Positions 30,786 to 39,126 of a DNA stretch of 40,690 bases are shown here, in pieces. Positions within the stretch are counted from its first letter, which is position 1. Each line of letters starts with the position of its first letter. Position numbers and translations under genes: made by a program. The DNA lies in NCBI GenBank assembly GCA_045591035.1, contig JAZNSG010000008.1:1-40690 (forward strand), in the 5' to 3' direction. This DNA comes from SIG440 sp045591035 (GTDB taxonomy: Bacteria; Bacillota; Clostridia; Monoglobales; Monoglobaceae). The notes beneath the pieces were generated by a model. That model searched no databases, had not been told where the DNA came from, and saw only the letters and a program-made list of their open reading frames with translations.

Positions 30786-31322
30786 ATGGCTAAAGAAGAA
30801 TTGGAAAAAGATACCGAAGAAATCGTTCAGGAATCTACGGACACTTCCGAGGATACATCAAATACAGATCCCGAAGAAACTCCCGAAGCCAAGCTCCAAG
30901 CCGAGATTGACCAACTTAAAGACAAACTGCTTCGTCACTCAGCAGAGTTTGATAACTTCAAAAAACGTACAGTGAAAGAACGTGAAGAGCTTTATGCTGT
31001 GTCAGTTTGTGACACTGTTGAAAAGATTCTCCCCGTAAAGGATAATCTTGAACGTGCTGTTGCTGCCGCAGACGAAACCGAAGGCGGACTTGCAGATGGT
31101 GTGAAAATGATTCAAAAACAGCTTGACGAAGTGCTTTTGGCTCTTGGGGTTGAGCAAATCAAAACCGTTGGCGAGGTCTTTAATCCTGAGCTTCACAACG
31201 CAGTTATGCACGAAGAAAATGAAGACTTTGGTGAAAATACCGTTTCGGAAGAACTTATGAGCGGCTACTGTTTCAAGGGCAGTCGTGTTATCCGAACCGC
31301 AATGGTTAAAGTCGCAAATTAA
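30786..31322 (+). CDS. grpE: Nucleotide exchange factor GrpE
   Basis: GrpE releases ADP from DnaK. The 178 residues have an acidic, disordered first 40, a coiled coil at about 40-85 (AEIDQLKDKLLRHSAEFDNF), and the C-terminal wing with GVEQIKTVGEVFNPELHNAV and GYCFKGSRVIRTAMVKVA. It starts 2 nt after hrcA ends (GGAGATGAATAAGT upstream), so it is translationally close. A GAACGGA/TCCGTTC hairpin (31349-31366) lies between grpE and dnaK. Confidence 0.97.
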   Translation: MAKEELEKDTEEIVQESTDTSEDTSNTDPEETPEAKLQAEIDQLKDKLLRHSAEFDNFKKRTVKEREELYAVSVCDTVEKILPVKDNLERAVAAADETEGGLADGVKMIQKQLDEVLLALGVEQIKTVGEVFNPELHNAVMHEENEDFGENTVSEELMSGYCFKGSRVIRTAMVKVAN

Positions 31323-31411
31323 CTACATTTATTAAAAATCGAATACGGGAACGGACTTATCCGTTCTGCAAAATAAACAAATTATAATTGAATAAGAAAG
31401 GTGATCTAAAA

Positions 31412-33256
31412 ATGGCAAAAATTATAGGTATTGACTTGGGTACAACAAACTCATGTGTAGCAGTTATGGAGGGCGGAGAGCCCAGCGTTATCGTTAACCC
31501 CGAGGGAGCAAGAACAACTCCTTCTGTTGTAGCTTTCACCAAGACAGGTGAAAGATTGGTTGGCCGTGTTGCTAAAAACCAGGCTATCACAAACCCCAAC
31601 ACTATTTCATCAATTAAACGTGAAATGGGTACAGATTATAAGGTGGATATCGAGGGCAAAAGCTATACCCCTCAGGAAATTTCAGCTATGATTCTCCAGA
31701 AGCTCAAGGCTGACGCTGAAAGCTACCTTGGTGAAACCATAAGTCAGGCAGTTATCACTGTTCCTGCTTACTTCAGTGATGCTCAAAGGCAGGCTACAAA
31801 GGACGCCGGCAAAATTGCAGGTCTTGAAGTTCTCAGAATTATAAACGAACCCACAGCTGCAGCTCTTGCTTATGGTCTTGACAAGGATACCGACCAGAAA
31901 ATCATGGTTTATGACCTTGGTGGCGGTACATTTGACGTATCTATCCTCGAAATCGGCGACGGCGTTTTTGAAGTTTTGGCAACAAGCGGAAACAACAAGC
32001 TTGGCGGTGATGATTTTGACCAGAAGATTATCGACTTCCTGGCTGCTGAATTCTTAAAGGAAAGCGGTATTGACCTTAAGAACGACAAGATGGCTCTTCA
32101 GAGACTTAAGGAAGCTGCTGAAAAAGCTAAGATTGAGCTTTCAGGCGTTATGTCAACAAACATTAATCTTCCCTTTATTACCGTTGATGCATCAGGTCCA
32201 AAGCACCTTGACATCACTCTTACAAGACAAAAGTTCAACGAGCTCACAGCTGACCTTGTTGAAAACACAATGGTTTCTACAAAGAACGCTCTTTCAGATG
32301 CAGGTATTTCTCCCTCTGAAATCGACAAGGTTCTGCTTGTTGGTGGTTCATCAAGAATCCCCGCAGTACAGGAAGCAGTTCAAAGACTTATTGGCAAAGA
32401 ACCTCACAAGGGCATCAATCCTGACGAGTGTGTGGCTATTGGTGCTGCTATTCAGGCTGGTGTGCTTTCAGGAGACGTTGAGGACCTTGTTCTCCTTGAC
32501 GTAACACCACTTTCTTTGGGTATTGAAACAATGGGTGGCGTATTCACAAAGATTATCGAAAGAAACACCACAATCCCCACAAAGAAGAGTCAGGTATTCT
32601 CAACTGCAGCGGACAGCCAGACAAGTGTTGAGGTTCATGTTCTTCAGGGTGAAAGAGAAATGGCAGCATACAACAAAACTCTTGGCCGTTTCAGTCTTAC
32701 AAACATTCCTCCCGCACCCCGCGGTGTTCCCCAGATTGAAGTATCCTTCGACATTGACGCAAATGGTATCGTTCACGTAACTGCAAAGGATATGGGAACA
32801 GGCAACAGCCAGGATATTACCATTACCTCAAGTTCAAACCTTTCAGACGAAGACATCGAAAAGGCAGTTAAAGAAGCTGAACAGTTTGCAGCAGAGGACA
32901 AGAAAAAGAAAGAAGCTGTTGACGCAAGAAACACAGCCGACAATCTGGTATACCAGACAGAAAAGACCCTTGCTGACCTTGGAGACAAGGTAACCGATGA
33001 CGAAAAGGCTGGGGTGCAGACAGAGGTTGACAAGCTTAAGGAAATGCTTAAGGCTGAGGAAATTGATGTTGAAGCTGTTAACGCTCAAACCGAAGCAGTT
33101 TCAAAGAAATTCTACGAAATTTCAGCAAAGCTCTATGCCGAAGCTCAGGCACAAGCTCAGGCTCAGCAACAGGCTGACCCGAATGCCGCAGCAGGCGGTG
33201 CTGCAAACGACGATAATGTTGTTGACGCTGATTACAAGGTAGTAGACGAAGACTAA
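31412..33256 (+). CDS. dnaK: Molecular chaperone DnaK (Hsp70)
   Basis: DnaK is the ATP-dependent Hsp70. The 614 residues begin MAKIIGIDLGTTNSCVAVME. They include IINEPTAAALAYGLD, the phosphate loop VYDLGGGTFDVSILEIGDG, VLLVGGSSRIPAVQEAV, the linker VLLDVTPLSLGIETMGG and a Gln/Ala-rich C-terminus ending NVVDADYKVVDED, as usual. The start at 31412 follows AGAAAGGTGATC. The nucleotide-binding domain lacks the 20-odd-residue insert of Gram-negative DnaK, as expected for Firmicutes. Confidence 0.98.
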   Translation: MAKIIGIDLGTTNSCVAVMEGGEPSVIVNPEGARTTPSVVAFTKTGERLVGRVAKNQAITNPNTISSIKREMGTDYKVDIEGKSYTPQEISAMILQKLKADAESYLGETISQAVITVPAYFSDAQRQATKDAGKIAGLEVLRIINEPTAAALAYGLDKDTDQKIMVYDLGGGTFDVSILEIGDGVFEVLATSGNNKLGGDDFDQKIIDFLAAEFLKESGIDLKNDKMALQRLKEAAEKAKIELSGVMSTNINLPFITVDASGPKHLDITLTRQKFNELTADLVENTMVSTKNALSDAGISPSEIDKVLLVGGSSRIPAVQEAVQRLIGKEPHKGINPDECVAIGAAIQAGVLSGDVEDLVLLDVTPLSLGIETMGGVFTKIIERNTTIPTKKSQVFSTAADSQTSVEVHVLQGEREMAAYNKTLGRFSLTNIPPAPRGVPQIEVSFDIDANGIVHVTAKDMGTGNSQDITITSSSNLSDEDIEKAVKEAEQFAAEDKKKKEAVDARNTADNLVYQTEKTLADLGDKVTDDEKAGVQTEVDKLKEMLKAEEIDVEAVNAQTEAVSKKFYEISAKLYAEAQAQAQAQQQADPNAAAGGAANDDNVVDADYKVVDED

Positions 33257-33264
33257 ATAAATAC

Positions 33265-33396
33265 GAGGCGCAAAAATAGGCATCTAGCGCTAAAAAGAGT
33301 GTAACGCTTTAGCTATGTCCAACCTACACCTCTCGACGTACACACAAGTACGCCGTCGGGTTAGGGTTGGACATTATCTGCCTATTTTGTCACCTC
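33265..33396. repeat. 132-bp palindromic element between dnaK and dnaJ
   Basis: Outer arms GAGG-CG-CAAAAATAGGCA (33265-33282) and TGCCTATTTTG-TCA-CCTC (33379-33396) are 18-nt inverted repeats with 15 matches. Inside lie a TAGCGCTAAA/TTTAGCTA hairpin (about 33284-33315) and a long arm: 10 bp ATGTCCAACC (33315-33324) with GGTTGGACAT (33365-33374), capped by CGACG-TAC/GTA-CGTCG. It could be a MITE-like or REP-like repeat, or a structured RNA inside the operon mRNA. No T-run follows, so it is not a plain terminator. Confidence 0.6.
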
Positions 33397-33455
33397 TTTA
33401 GATTGTAAATTAATTTTATAAACAAAAATCTTCTATATTTTTGAAGGAATGTGTT

Positions 33456-34607
33456 ATGGCTGATAAAAGAGATTATTATGAGGTGCTGGGCGTAGACAAA
33501 GGCGCAGCTCCCGATGAGATAAAAAAAGCTTATAGAAAACTTGCAAAAAAATACCATCCCGACCTGAACCCCGGCGACAAAGCAAAAGTTGCCGAGGAAA
33601 AGTTCAAAGAAGCGTCTGAGGCTTATGAGGTTCTCAGCGACCCCGAAAAGAAACAGCGTTATGACCAGTTCGGCCATGCAGGTGTTGACCCTAATGCGGG
33701 TGGCGGTTATGGTGGATTTGGTGACTTCGGAGGTTTTGGCGGCTTTGAAGATATTTTTGGCAGTTTCTTTGGCGGTGGCTTTGGCGGCGGACAGTCCCGT
33801 AGGAATCCTAACGCCCCAAAAAGAGGCAGAGACCTTAAATATGCTGTTGACCTGACTTTTGACCAGGCGTGTTTCGGCTGTGAAATTGAACTCAACGTTT
33901 CAAGAACCGAAAAATGTGACAGCTGTATGGGAAGCGGTGCTGAAAAGGGTACCAGCGCCTCTACCTGCGGAACCTGTCATGGTACGGGTCAAGTTACCAC
34001 TGTTCAGCGAACAGCATTCGGAAATTTCCAAAGCACAAGGCCTTGTACTGCCTGCGGCGGAACGGGCAAGGTTATAAAAACTCCGTGCAAAGCATGTCGT
34101 GGCGAGGGTTCAGTCCGGAAAAACAGCAAAATAAAGGTGAAGATTCCTGCAGGGATTGACAATGACCAAATTATTTCTTTAAGTGGTCAGGGCGATGCAG
34201 GAAAAAATGGCGGTCCAAACGGAGACCTTTTGGTTGTTGCCCGAGTTAAACCCCACAAATTATTTGAACGTCAGGGTTTTGACGTAATTTGCGAGTTCCC
34301 CATCACCTTTGTGGAAGCAACCCTTGGTGCTGACATAGAAGTTCCCACCATTGACGGAAAGGTTTCTTATCCCATCCCCGAAGGTACCCAGACAGGGACT
34401 GTGTTCCGACTTAAGGGAAAGGGTATCCCGAAGCTCCACGGAAATGGTTCACGTGGTGACCAGTATGTTAAAATAAACATTGAAATCCCCAAAAACCTTA
34501 CCGAAAAACAAAAGGATATTCTCAGGGAATTTTCAGACAATGTTGAACCGTCAAGCTACAAAGAACGCAAAGGCTTTTTCGATAAGATGAAAGAATTCTT
34601 AAAATAA
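33456..34607 (+). CDS. dnaJ: Chaperone DnaJ (Hsp40)
   Basis: DnaJ delivers clients to DnaK and stimulates its ATPase. The 383-residue protein has the J domain with HPD in LAKKYHPDLNPG, then a Gly/Phe-rich stretch (about 75-115). Four zinc repeats follow: CDSCMGSG, CGTCHGTG, CTACGGTG and CKACRGEG (about 150-215), then two C-terminal substrate domains with RFxLKGKGIP-like VFRLKGKGIPKL. GAAGGAA before 33456 sets the start; an upstream in-frame TTG is rejected. Last gene of the heat-shock operon, separated from dnaK by the palindromic element. Confidence 0.97.
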   Translation: MADKRDYYEVLGVDKGAAPDEIKKAYRKLAKKYHPDLNPGDKAKVAEEKFKEASEAYEVLSDPEKKQRYDQFGHAGVDPNAGGGYGGFGDFGGFGGFEDIFGSFFGGGFGGGQSRRNPNAPKRGRDLKYAVDLTFDQACFGCEIELNVSRTEKCDSCMGSGAEKGTSASTCGTCHGTGQVTTVQRTAFGNFQSTRPCTACGGTGKVIKTPCKACRGEGSVRKNSKIKVKIPAGIDNDQIISLSGQGDAGKNGGPNGDLLVVARVKPHKLFERQGFDVICEFPITFVEATLGADIEVPTIDGKVSYPIPEGTQTGTVFRLKGKGIPKLHGNGSRGDQYVKINIEIPKNLTEKQKDILREFSDNVEPSSYKERKGFFDKMKEFLK

Positions 34608-34617
34608 CCAATCCTCG

Positions 34618-34657
34618 GACACAAGCAGAAAATTTACTGTTTGTGTCCTTTATTTTA
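34618..34657 (+). terminator. Terminator of the heat-shock operon
   Basis: GGACACAA (34618-34625) pairs with TTGTGTCC (34642-34649), followed by TTTATTTT. Confidence 0.8.
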
Positions 34658-34705
34658 AAAATAATAAAGATACCTGAATTTTATTTATTTGGTGCTTTTT
34701 ATATC

Positions 34706-34734
34706 TTGAAGTTGGATTAAATTTGTGATAAAAT
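34706..34734 (+). promoter_or_regulatory. Promoter of the flavodiiron protein gene
   Basis: TTGAAG (34706-34711), 17-nt spacer, TAAAAT (34729-34734). Confidence 0.65.
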
Positions 34735-34777
34735 AATATGAGACAATAATGTTTTCTACCGAAAGGAAGTGAAATTT

Positions 34778-35935
34778 ATGGAAATAAAAAAAGACATAAA
34801 ATATATAGGGGTTAATGACCACATTATCGACCTTTTCGAAGGGCAGTTCTCTGTCCCCAATGGTATTGCATACAATTCATACCTGATACTTGACGAAAAA
34901 ACCGCGGTACTGGACACAGTTGATGCAAAATTTGGTAACGAATGGCTTGAAAATATCTACCGGGCAGCAGATGGGAAATATATTGATTATCTTATTATTC
35001 ACCATATGGAACCTGACCATTCCGCAAATATTATGAAATTTCTCGAGCGATATGGCAACGCAAAAATTGTTGCCACAGAAAAAGCTTTTGCAATGATGGA
35101 ACAGTTTTTCGATGCTGACTTTTCGTCCCGAAAAATAGCCGTAAAGGATGGGGATACCTTAAGTCTCGGCAAACATACTCTTTCATTCATAACCGCACCC
35201 ATGGTGCATTGGCCAGAGGTGATGATGTCTTATGACATAAAAGACAAAATCCTTTTCTCTGCGGATGCTTTTGGGAAATTCGGAGCACTTGATGTCGACG
35301 AGGATTGGGCATGCGAAGCCCGTCGCTATTATTTCGGCATAGTGGGAAAGTATGGTTCTCAGGTTCAAGCAGTCCTCAAAAAGGCGTCAGGTCTTGAAAT
35401 TCAAACTATCTGTCCATTGCACGGCCCTGTACTTACTGACACAATTCCTTATGTCCTTGACTTATACAACAAATGGTCCTCATACACCCCCGAAGAAGAA
35501 GGAATCGTCATAAACTATACCTCAGTCTACGGAAACACAAAGAAAGCCGCCTTGCTTCTGGCAGAAAAATTAGAGGCGTTTGGGTGCAGATCGGTTGCTG
35601 TAAATGACCTGGCAAGGTGTGATATGTTTGAAGCGATTGAGGATACCTTCAGGTACAGCAAAGCGGTGTTTGTTACAACTACCTACAACAACGATATCTT
35701 CCCCTTTATGCGGACATTTCTTTCGGGGCTGGTGGAACGAAATTACCAGAATCGTACCGTTGCATTTATAGAAAACGGAAGCTGGGCGCCAACCGCCGCA
35801 AAAACCATGGCGAACCTTTTGCAGCCCTGCAAAAATCTGACCTTTGCAAATACTCTTGTTTCAATCAAGTCCGCAATGACCAATGCTGACGAAGAAAAAA
35901 TCGAAGCTCTTGCAAAGGAACTTATGAATTTGTAG
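34778..35935 (+). CDS. fprA: Flavodiiron protein (FprA family A-type flavoprotein)
   Basis: These enzymes reduce O2 to water or NO to N2O in anaerobes. The 385-residue protein has an N-terminal diiron metallo-beta-lactamase domain with ligands in IIHHMEPDHSANI (HxExDH, about residues 79-84), then HWPEVMMSY, D in ILFSADAFGKFG and CPLHGPVL. A C-terminal flavodoxin domain (about 245-385) has the FMN loop NYTSVYGNTKKAALLL and VTTTYNNDIFPFM. There is no rubredoxin extension, so an outside electron donor is needed. The ATG at 34778 has AAAGGAAG 9 nt before it. A single-gene unit. Confidence 0.94.
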   Translation: MEIKKDIKYIGVNDHIIDLFEGQFSVPNGIAYNSYLILDEKTAVLDTVDAKFGNEWLENIYRAADGKYIDYLIIHHMEPDHSANIMKFLERYGNAKIVATEKAFAMMEQFFDADFSSRKIAVKDGDTLSLGKHTLSFITAPMVHWPEVMMSYDIKDKILFSADAFGKFGALDVDEDWACEARRYYFGIVGKYGSQVQAVLKKASGLEIQTICPLHGPVLTDTIPYVLDLYNKWSSYTPEEEGIVINYTSVYGNTKKAALLLAEKLEAFGCRSVAVNDLARCDMFEAIEDTFRYSKAVFVTTTYNNDIFPFMRTFLSGLVERNYQNRTVAFIENGSWAPTAAKTMANLLQPCKNLTFANTLVSIKSAMTNADEEKIEALAKELMNL

Positions 35936-35943
35936 TTTAAACT

Positions 35944-35986
35944 AAAAAGGGACTGAAAAATCAAGTTGATTTTTCAGTCCCTTTTT
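35944..35986. terminator. Bidirectional terminator between fprA and sfsA
   Basis: A perfect 20-bp stem (35944-35963 with 35967-35986) around AGT, with A- and T-runs that serve both convergent genes. The last base pair overlaps the sfsA stop codon. Confidence 0.92.
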
Positions 35987-36671
35987 ATATCCCCTCTATG
36001 GGAACAAATCTTCCATCTATCTCAAGGCTGTCCTTTTTCACGTTGCAAGTCACACAAAACACCTTTACTCCCTTTTTTGCAGCCTCGGACAAAGCATCCG
36101 CAAATTCAGGATGTGTTTGGCGGTTAGGCATGAATAACTGAGCATCCTTCATCTGGGCAACGAAAAACACAAACGCCCCATAACCCGAAGCCACAGCATC
36201 TATCAGTTCATTAAGATGCTTTATCCCCCTCACCGTGGGCGCATCAGGGAACATAACAACGCCGTCTTCTTCAAGGGTTACGCCCTTTACCTCAACAAAT
36301 ATTTTTTCTCCGTCTGCTTCAATATAAAAATCAAACCTTGAGTTTTTGTATTTACATTCAGGCTTTATGCAGGTAATGTTCTTGAAAAAACCGCCGCTTT
36401 TCATCCATTCCCCGAGTACTTTATTGGGTGCCTGACTGTCAATGTTGATTAACTTGTTCTGTTTTTTAACCGCCACAACGTCAAATCTTGTTTTTCGGGA
36501 CGAGCTATCAATTTCCTGGACATATATTTCTGCATTTTCTGTCAGAAGCTCTCGACATCTCCCCGTATTTTTAACGTGGGCAATCTGCGGTTTTCCATCA
36601 ATTTCAATTTCAGCAACAAACCGGTTTGGCCGATTTTTAAAAATGGCAGACTTTATGTTTTCATATTTCAT
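35985..36671 (-). CDS. sfsA: SfsA family protein
   Basis: SfsA was named for sugar fermentation stimulation in E. coli; the fold suggests nucleic-acid binding with a nuclease-like core. The 228-residue protein has NRFVAEIEIDGKPQIAHVKN, TGRCRELL, SRFDFYIEADGEKIFVEVKG (the acidic ExK core near residue 120) and APTVRGIKHLNEL, all family motifs. The start at 36671 is preferred because AAAGGAT lies about 10 nt upstream; the Met at 36683 abuts that site. Its biochemical role is unsettled. Confidence 0.92.
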   Translation of the reverse strand: MKYENIKSAIFKNRPNRFVAEIEIDGKPQIAHVKNTGRCRELLTENAEIYVQEIDSSSRKTRFDVVAVKKQNKLINIDSQAPNKVLGEWMKSGGFFKNITCIKPECKYKNSRFDFYIEADGEKIFVEVKGVTLEEDGVVMFPDAPTVRGIKHLNELIDAVASGYGAFVFFVAQMKDAQLFMPNRQTHPEFADALSEAAKKGVKVFCVTCNVKKDSLEIDGRFVPIEGI

Positions 36672-36735
36672 CGCTTTTATCATCCTTTGTCTTTTCTTGA
36701 CAATAACATTATACCATTTTCTTATTTATCTGTAA

Positions 36736-36770
36736 ATAAAAAAAACGGAGATGCAAAGCATCTCCGTTTT
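36736..36770 (-). terminator. Terminator of the nagA-nagB-like unit
   Basis: AAAACGGAGATGC (36742-36754) with GCATCTCCGTTTT (36758-36770). On the minus strand it is followed by a run of T. Confidence 0.85.
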
Positions 36771-36787
36771 GGAATAAACTTTTTTGA

Positions 36788-37759
36788 TTAATATCCAACC
36801 TTTTCCCAGCATTCAAAGGGAGCAGCAAGTTCTTCACTGATATAAACCTGAGTCTTCTTTGTCTGGAGCATTGAGCTCGGGAGGTACGGTGTGATAGGAC
36901 CATGTGTGCAAAGACGGCTTGTCATTCTCTGCCATGATGAGAATGTACCGCAGGTTGCAAGTGCATGAACCTCAATTCTTTCCTTAGCGCGCATTACATC
37001 AAGAGGACCGATGGTTGCAGCACAAGGAGGAACGTTAGCGATATCACCTGACTGACCGAATGTACCGTTAAGTGAGTTCTGCATGATGGTCATGGGGTGA
37101 AGCTTAACTATCTGTGCGGGCTGGTTGAGCCATTCTTCAATGTCACCGCTGCCGATGAATTCAGGAATAGGATCAACGAAAGCCATGTGACCTGCCCAAC
37201 CGGGAGATGTTGATGCGATATCTGCACCTGTTCCCTCAGTAATATCGTCAATAATCTTGGAGTAATCCTTGATGTTTGCGTTTGTGGGGAAGTGAACATT
37301 TTCCATAGGCATACGGAGCTTTTCATCAATCTGATAGTAAAGATACTTAATCATAGAATGTGCAAAACCTGCTTCGTATGTAATAGGAGCGATGTTGCCA
37401 TTTTCATCTGCCCATTCATCTTCTGCAACAAGATGAACCTTGCTACAGTCAACGCCAAAGTAGTTGATGAGCTGTGCAAGAGGAATGTAAGTATCAGGCT
37501 CGGGGTTACCGAGGATCATTGTGAAGCTCTTACCTGCTTCTGATGCTGCCTTAAGGCGTGAAAAAAGTGTTGCAATGAGAACAGGATGGGGGTTCATCAT
37601 AACTTTTACGTTAAATTCGGGATGCCACCAATCTTCTCTCTTTTCCAGATCCTTACCGCTGAGGCTACGAACGTATTCGCAAACCTTCTTATCCTTGAAA
37701 GGAACAAACTCATGAGGCTGGAAATCAAATTTTGTTGCGGGATCAGTAATAAAACTCAT
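36788..37759 (-). CDS. Glucosamine-6-phosphate deaminase-like protein (NagB/RpiA superfamily)
   Basis: NagB converts glucosamine 6-phosphate to fructose 6-phosphate and ammonia. This 323-residue protein is longer than usual NagB (about 240-270) and diverged. Landmarks still fit: an acidic pair in HLVAEDEWADENG, the catalytic His in PGWAGHMAFVDP, and IGPLDVMRAKERIEV for the later sugar-isomerase segment. The N-terminal 60 residues (EDWWHPEFNVKVMMNPHP) are extra. Its ATG overlaps the nagA stop (ATGA), so the two are coupled; that context supports a role in amino-sugar use. The exact substrate is less sure. Confidence 0.8.
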   Translation of the reverse strand: MSFITDPATKFDFQPHEFVPFKDKKVCEYVRSLSGKDLEKREDWWHPEFNVKVMMNPHPVLIATLFSRLKAASEAGKSFTMILGNPEPDTYIPLAQLINYFGVDCSKVHLVAEDEWADENGNIAPITYEAGFAHSMIKYLYYQIDEKLRMPMENVHFPTNANIKDYSKIIDDITEGTGADIASTSPGWAGHMAFVDPIPEFIGSGDIEEWLNQPAQIVKLHPMTIMQNSLNGTFGQSGDIANVPPCAATIGPLDVMRAKERIEVHALATCGTFSSWQRMTSRLCTHGPITPYLPSSMLQTKKTQVYISEELAAPFECWEKVGY

Positions 37760-38892
37760 TTTACGATCTCTCCTTTTAATATAGTATTTTTAACATTAAA
37801 CCATTGATCAACAATGATTAAGTTCGCAAGATTTCCTTTTCGGATTTGCCCGATTTCCGGCAAATTCAAAAGGCGTGATGGATTCAGTGATGCGTATTTA
37901 AACACATCGCAGATTGAACCTCCGGTATGAACCATCATATTCCGACAAGCAATGTCCAAAGTCAGCTTTGAGCCGGCAATATCGCCGCCCCAGTCAAAGT
38001 TGATATCAAAAGCTTCCTCAAGGCCGGGAAGCGGAGGCCCGTCAGCTACAAAGGAATCGGCAATAAGGATAATCTTATCGTCGCCCTTTATTTTCTTAAC
38101 AAGTCTTATCATATAAGGATGAACGTGAACACCCATGGAGTCACAGATAAGCTCTGCATAAATTCCGTCGTTATAGTTCACTGTTTCGTCAACGCAAACG
38201 CCACGTACCTCGGGATAATTCTCAAGAGTGCCTGTCGCATTGGTGTGATGAGTTCCGCACTTGAGGCCATAAGGCATAAGCGCTTCAATCTGCTCGGGAG
38301 TAGCCTCAGAATGTGCAACAGAGAACACGATTTCAGGGATTTCACGCTTAACATACTTAACGAAATCCAAAATTCCTTCGCGTTCAGGGGCTACGCACCA
38401 AACCTTTGCAAAGCCTTTTGCTGCCTGAACAACTTCTGCATAATCTTTTTCAACAATGGCATCCTTCCAGACATTCTTTTCCTTATCGCAACCAAAATCC
38501 GGGTTCAAATATGGACCTTCCATATAAACACCAAGGATATTCTGGCACTCGCCATTTGCAATAGCATCCTTAAACTTCTTTATTGCATCAAGGTGTTCCT
38601 GCTTATTCATGCTGTAGAAAAGTGCAGGAAGCACAGATGTCACACCATGATCCAAAAGAGTTCTTGAACACTTCACGGGGTCATCGTGGAAATATGTTGT
38701 TCCGTCAGCATGGGTATGTATGTCTATGAGTCCGGGACCCACAAAATTTCCCTCTGCGTCTATAATTTCAGCACCCTCAGGAACCTGAAGCTTTTTGCCG
38801 AAATCAACAATTTTCCCATCTTCCATAAGCAATGTTGCATTCGGAATGTAGTGGTCTGTCATAACTAATGTCGCATTTATAATAGCTTTCAT
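37756..38892 (-). CDS. nagA: N-acetylglucosamine-6-phosphate deacetylase
   Basis: NagA removes acetate from GlcNAc-6-P. The 378-residue amidohydrolase has GPGLIDIHTHADGTTYFHDD (HxH), the metal Glu in GVYMEGPYLNPDFG, metal histidines in FSVAHSEATPEQIEAL and KCGTHHTNATGT, and the catalytic Asp in ILIADSFVADGPPL. The start at 38892 follows GGAACGGAG; an 11-residue extension upstream is rejected. It is the first gene of a two-gene unit, transcribed away from a LacI-type regulator, which supports inducer control. Confidence 0.93.
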   Translation of the reverse strand: MKAIINATLVMTDHYIPNATLLMEDGKIVDFGKKLQVPEGAEIIDAEGNFVGPGLIDIHTHADGTTYFHDDPVKCSRTLLDHGVTSVLPALFYSMNKQEHLDAIKKFKDAIANGECQNILGVYMEGPYLNPDFGCDKEKNVWKDAIVEKDYAEVVQAAKGFAKVWCVAPEREGILDFVKYVKREIPEIVFSVAHSEATPEQIEALMPYGLKCGTHHTNATGTLENYPEVRGVCVDETVNYNDGIYAELICDSMGVHVHPYMIRLVKKIKGDDKIILIADSFVADGPPLPGLEEAFDINFDWGGDIAGSKLTLDIACRNMMVHTGGSICDVFKYASLNPSRLLNLPEIGQIRKGNLANLIIVDQWFNVKNTILKGEIVK

Positions 38893-38971
38893 AATAATCT
38901 CCGTTCCGCCCCAATCCCTGGGCATATTAAATCAATTTGTGCAAAACTTCACCAATTACTATTATACTTGA

Positions 38972-39000
38972 ATTATATATGAGAATCCCCTTCTTGTCAA
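38972..39000 (-). promoter_or_regulatory. Promoter of nagA
   Basis: Minus strand TTGACA (38995-39000), 17-nt spacer, TATAAT (38972-38977), a perfect consensus. Confidence 0.85.
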
Positions 39001-39008
39001 TTGATATT

Positions 39009-39029
39009 TTTACGAAACATTTTCGTAAA
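39009..39029. promoter_or_regulatory. Operator-like palindrome between nagA and the LacI gene
   Basis: 9-nt arms TTTACGAAA and TTTCGTAAA around CAT. It sits 8 nt upstream of the nagA -35 box and 12 nt upstream of the regulator's -35, between the divergent promoters. Probable binding site of the adjacent LacI-family protein. Confidence 0.65.
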
Positions 39030-39041
39030 TTAATTTATTTA

Positions 39042-39070
39042 TTGACAATATATAACCGAAAGTATATACT
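39042..39070 (+). promoter_or_regulatory. Promoter of the LacI-family regulator gene
   Basis: TTGACA (39042-39047), 17-nt spacer, TATACT (39065-39070). Confidence 0.8.
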
Positions 39071-39099
39071 TAAAGCAAGGATATATCTAGTTTAAAATT

Positions 39100-39113
39100 G
39101 CGAAATTTTTCGT
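39100..39113. promoter_or_regulatory. Second operator-like site before the LacI gene
   Basis: GCGAAA-TT-TTTCGT resembles the core ACGAAA/TTTCGT of the 39009-39029 palindrome. It ends just before GTAGGAGGA, the ribosome site. It could give autoregulation. Confidence 0.5.
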
Positions 39114-39126
39114 AGGAGGAAACAAA

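Noticed and set aside
33315..33401. A 28-codon frame starting at ATG 33315 in the dnaK-dnaJ gap
   Set aside because: It runs through the palindromic element, is rich in Arg and Leu from the stem sequence, and lacks a ribosome site.
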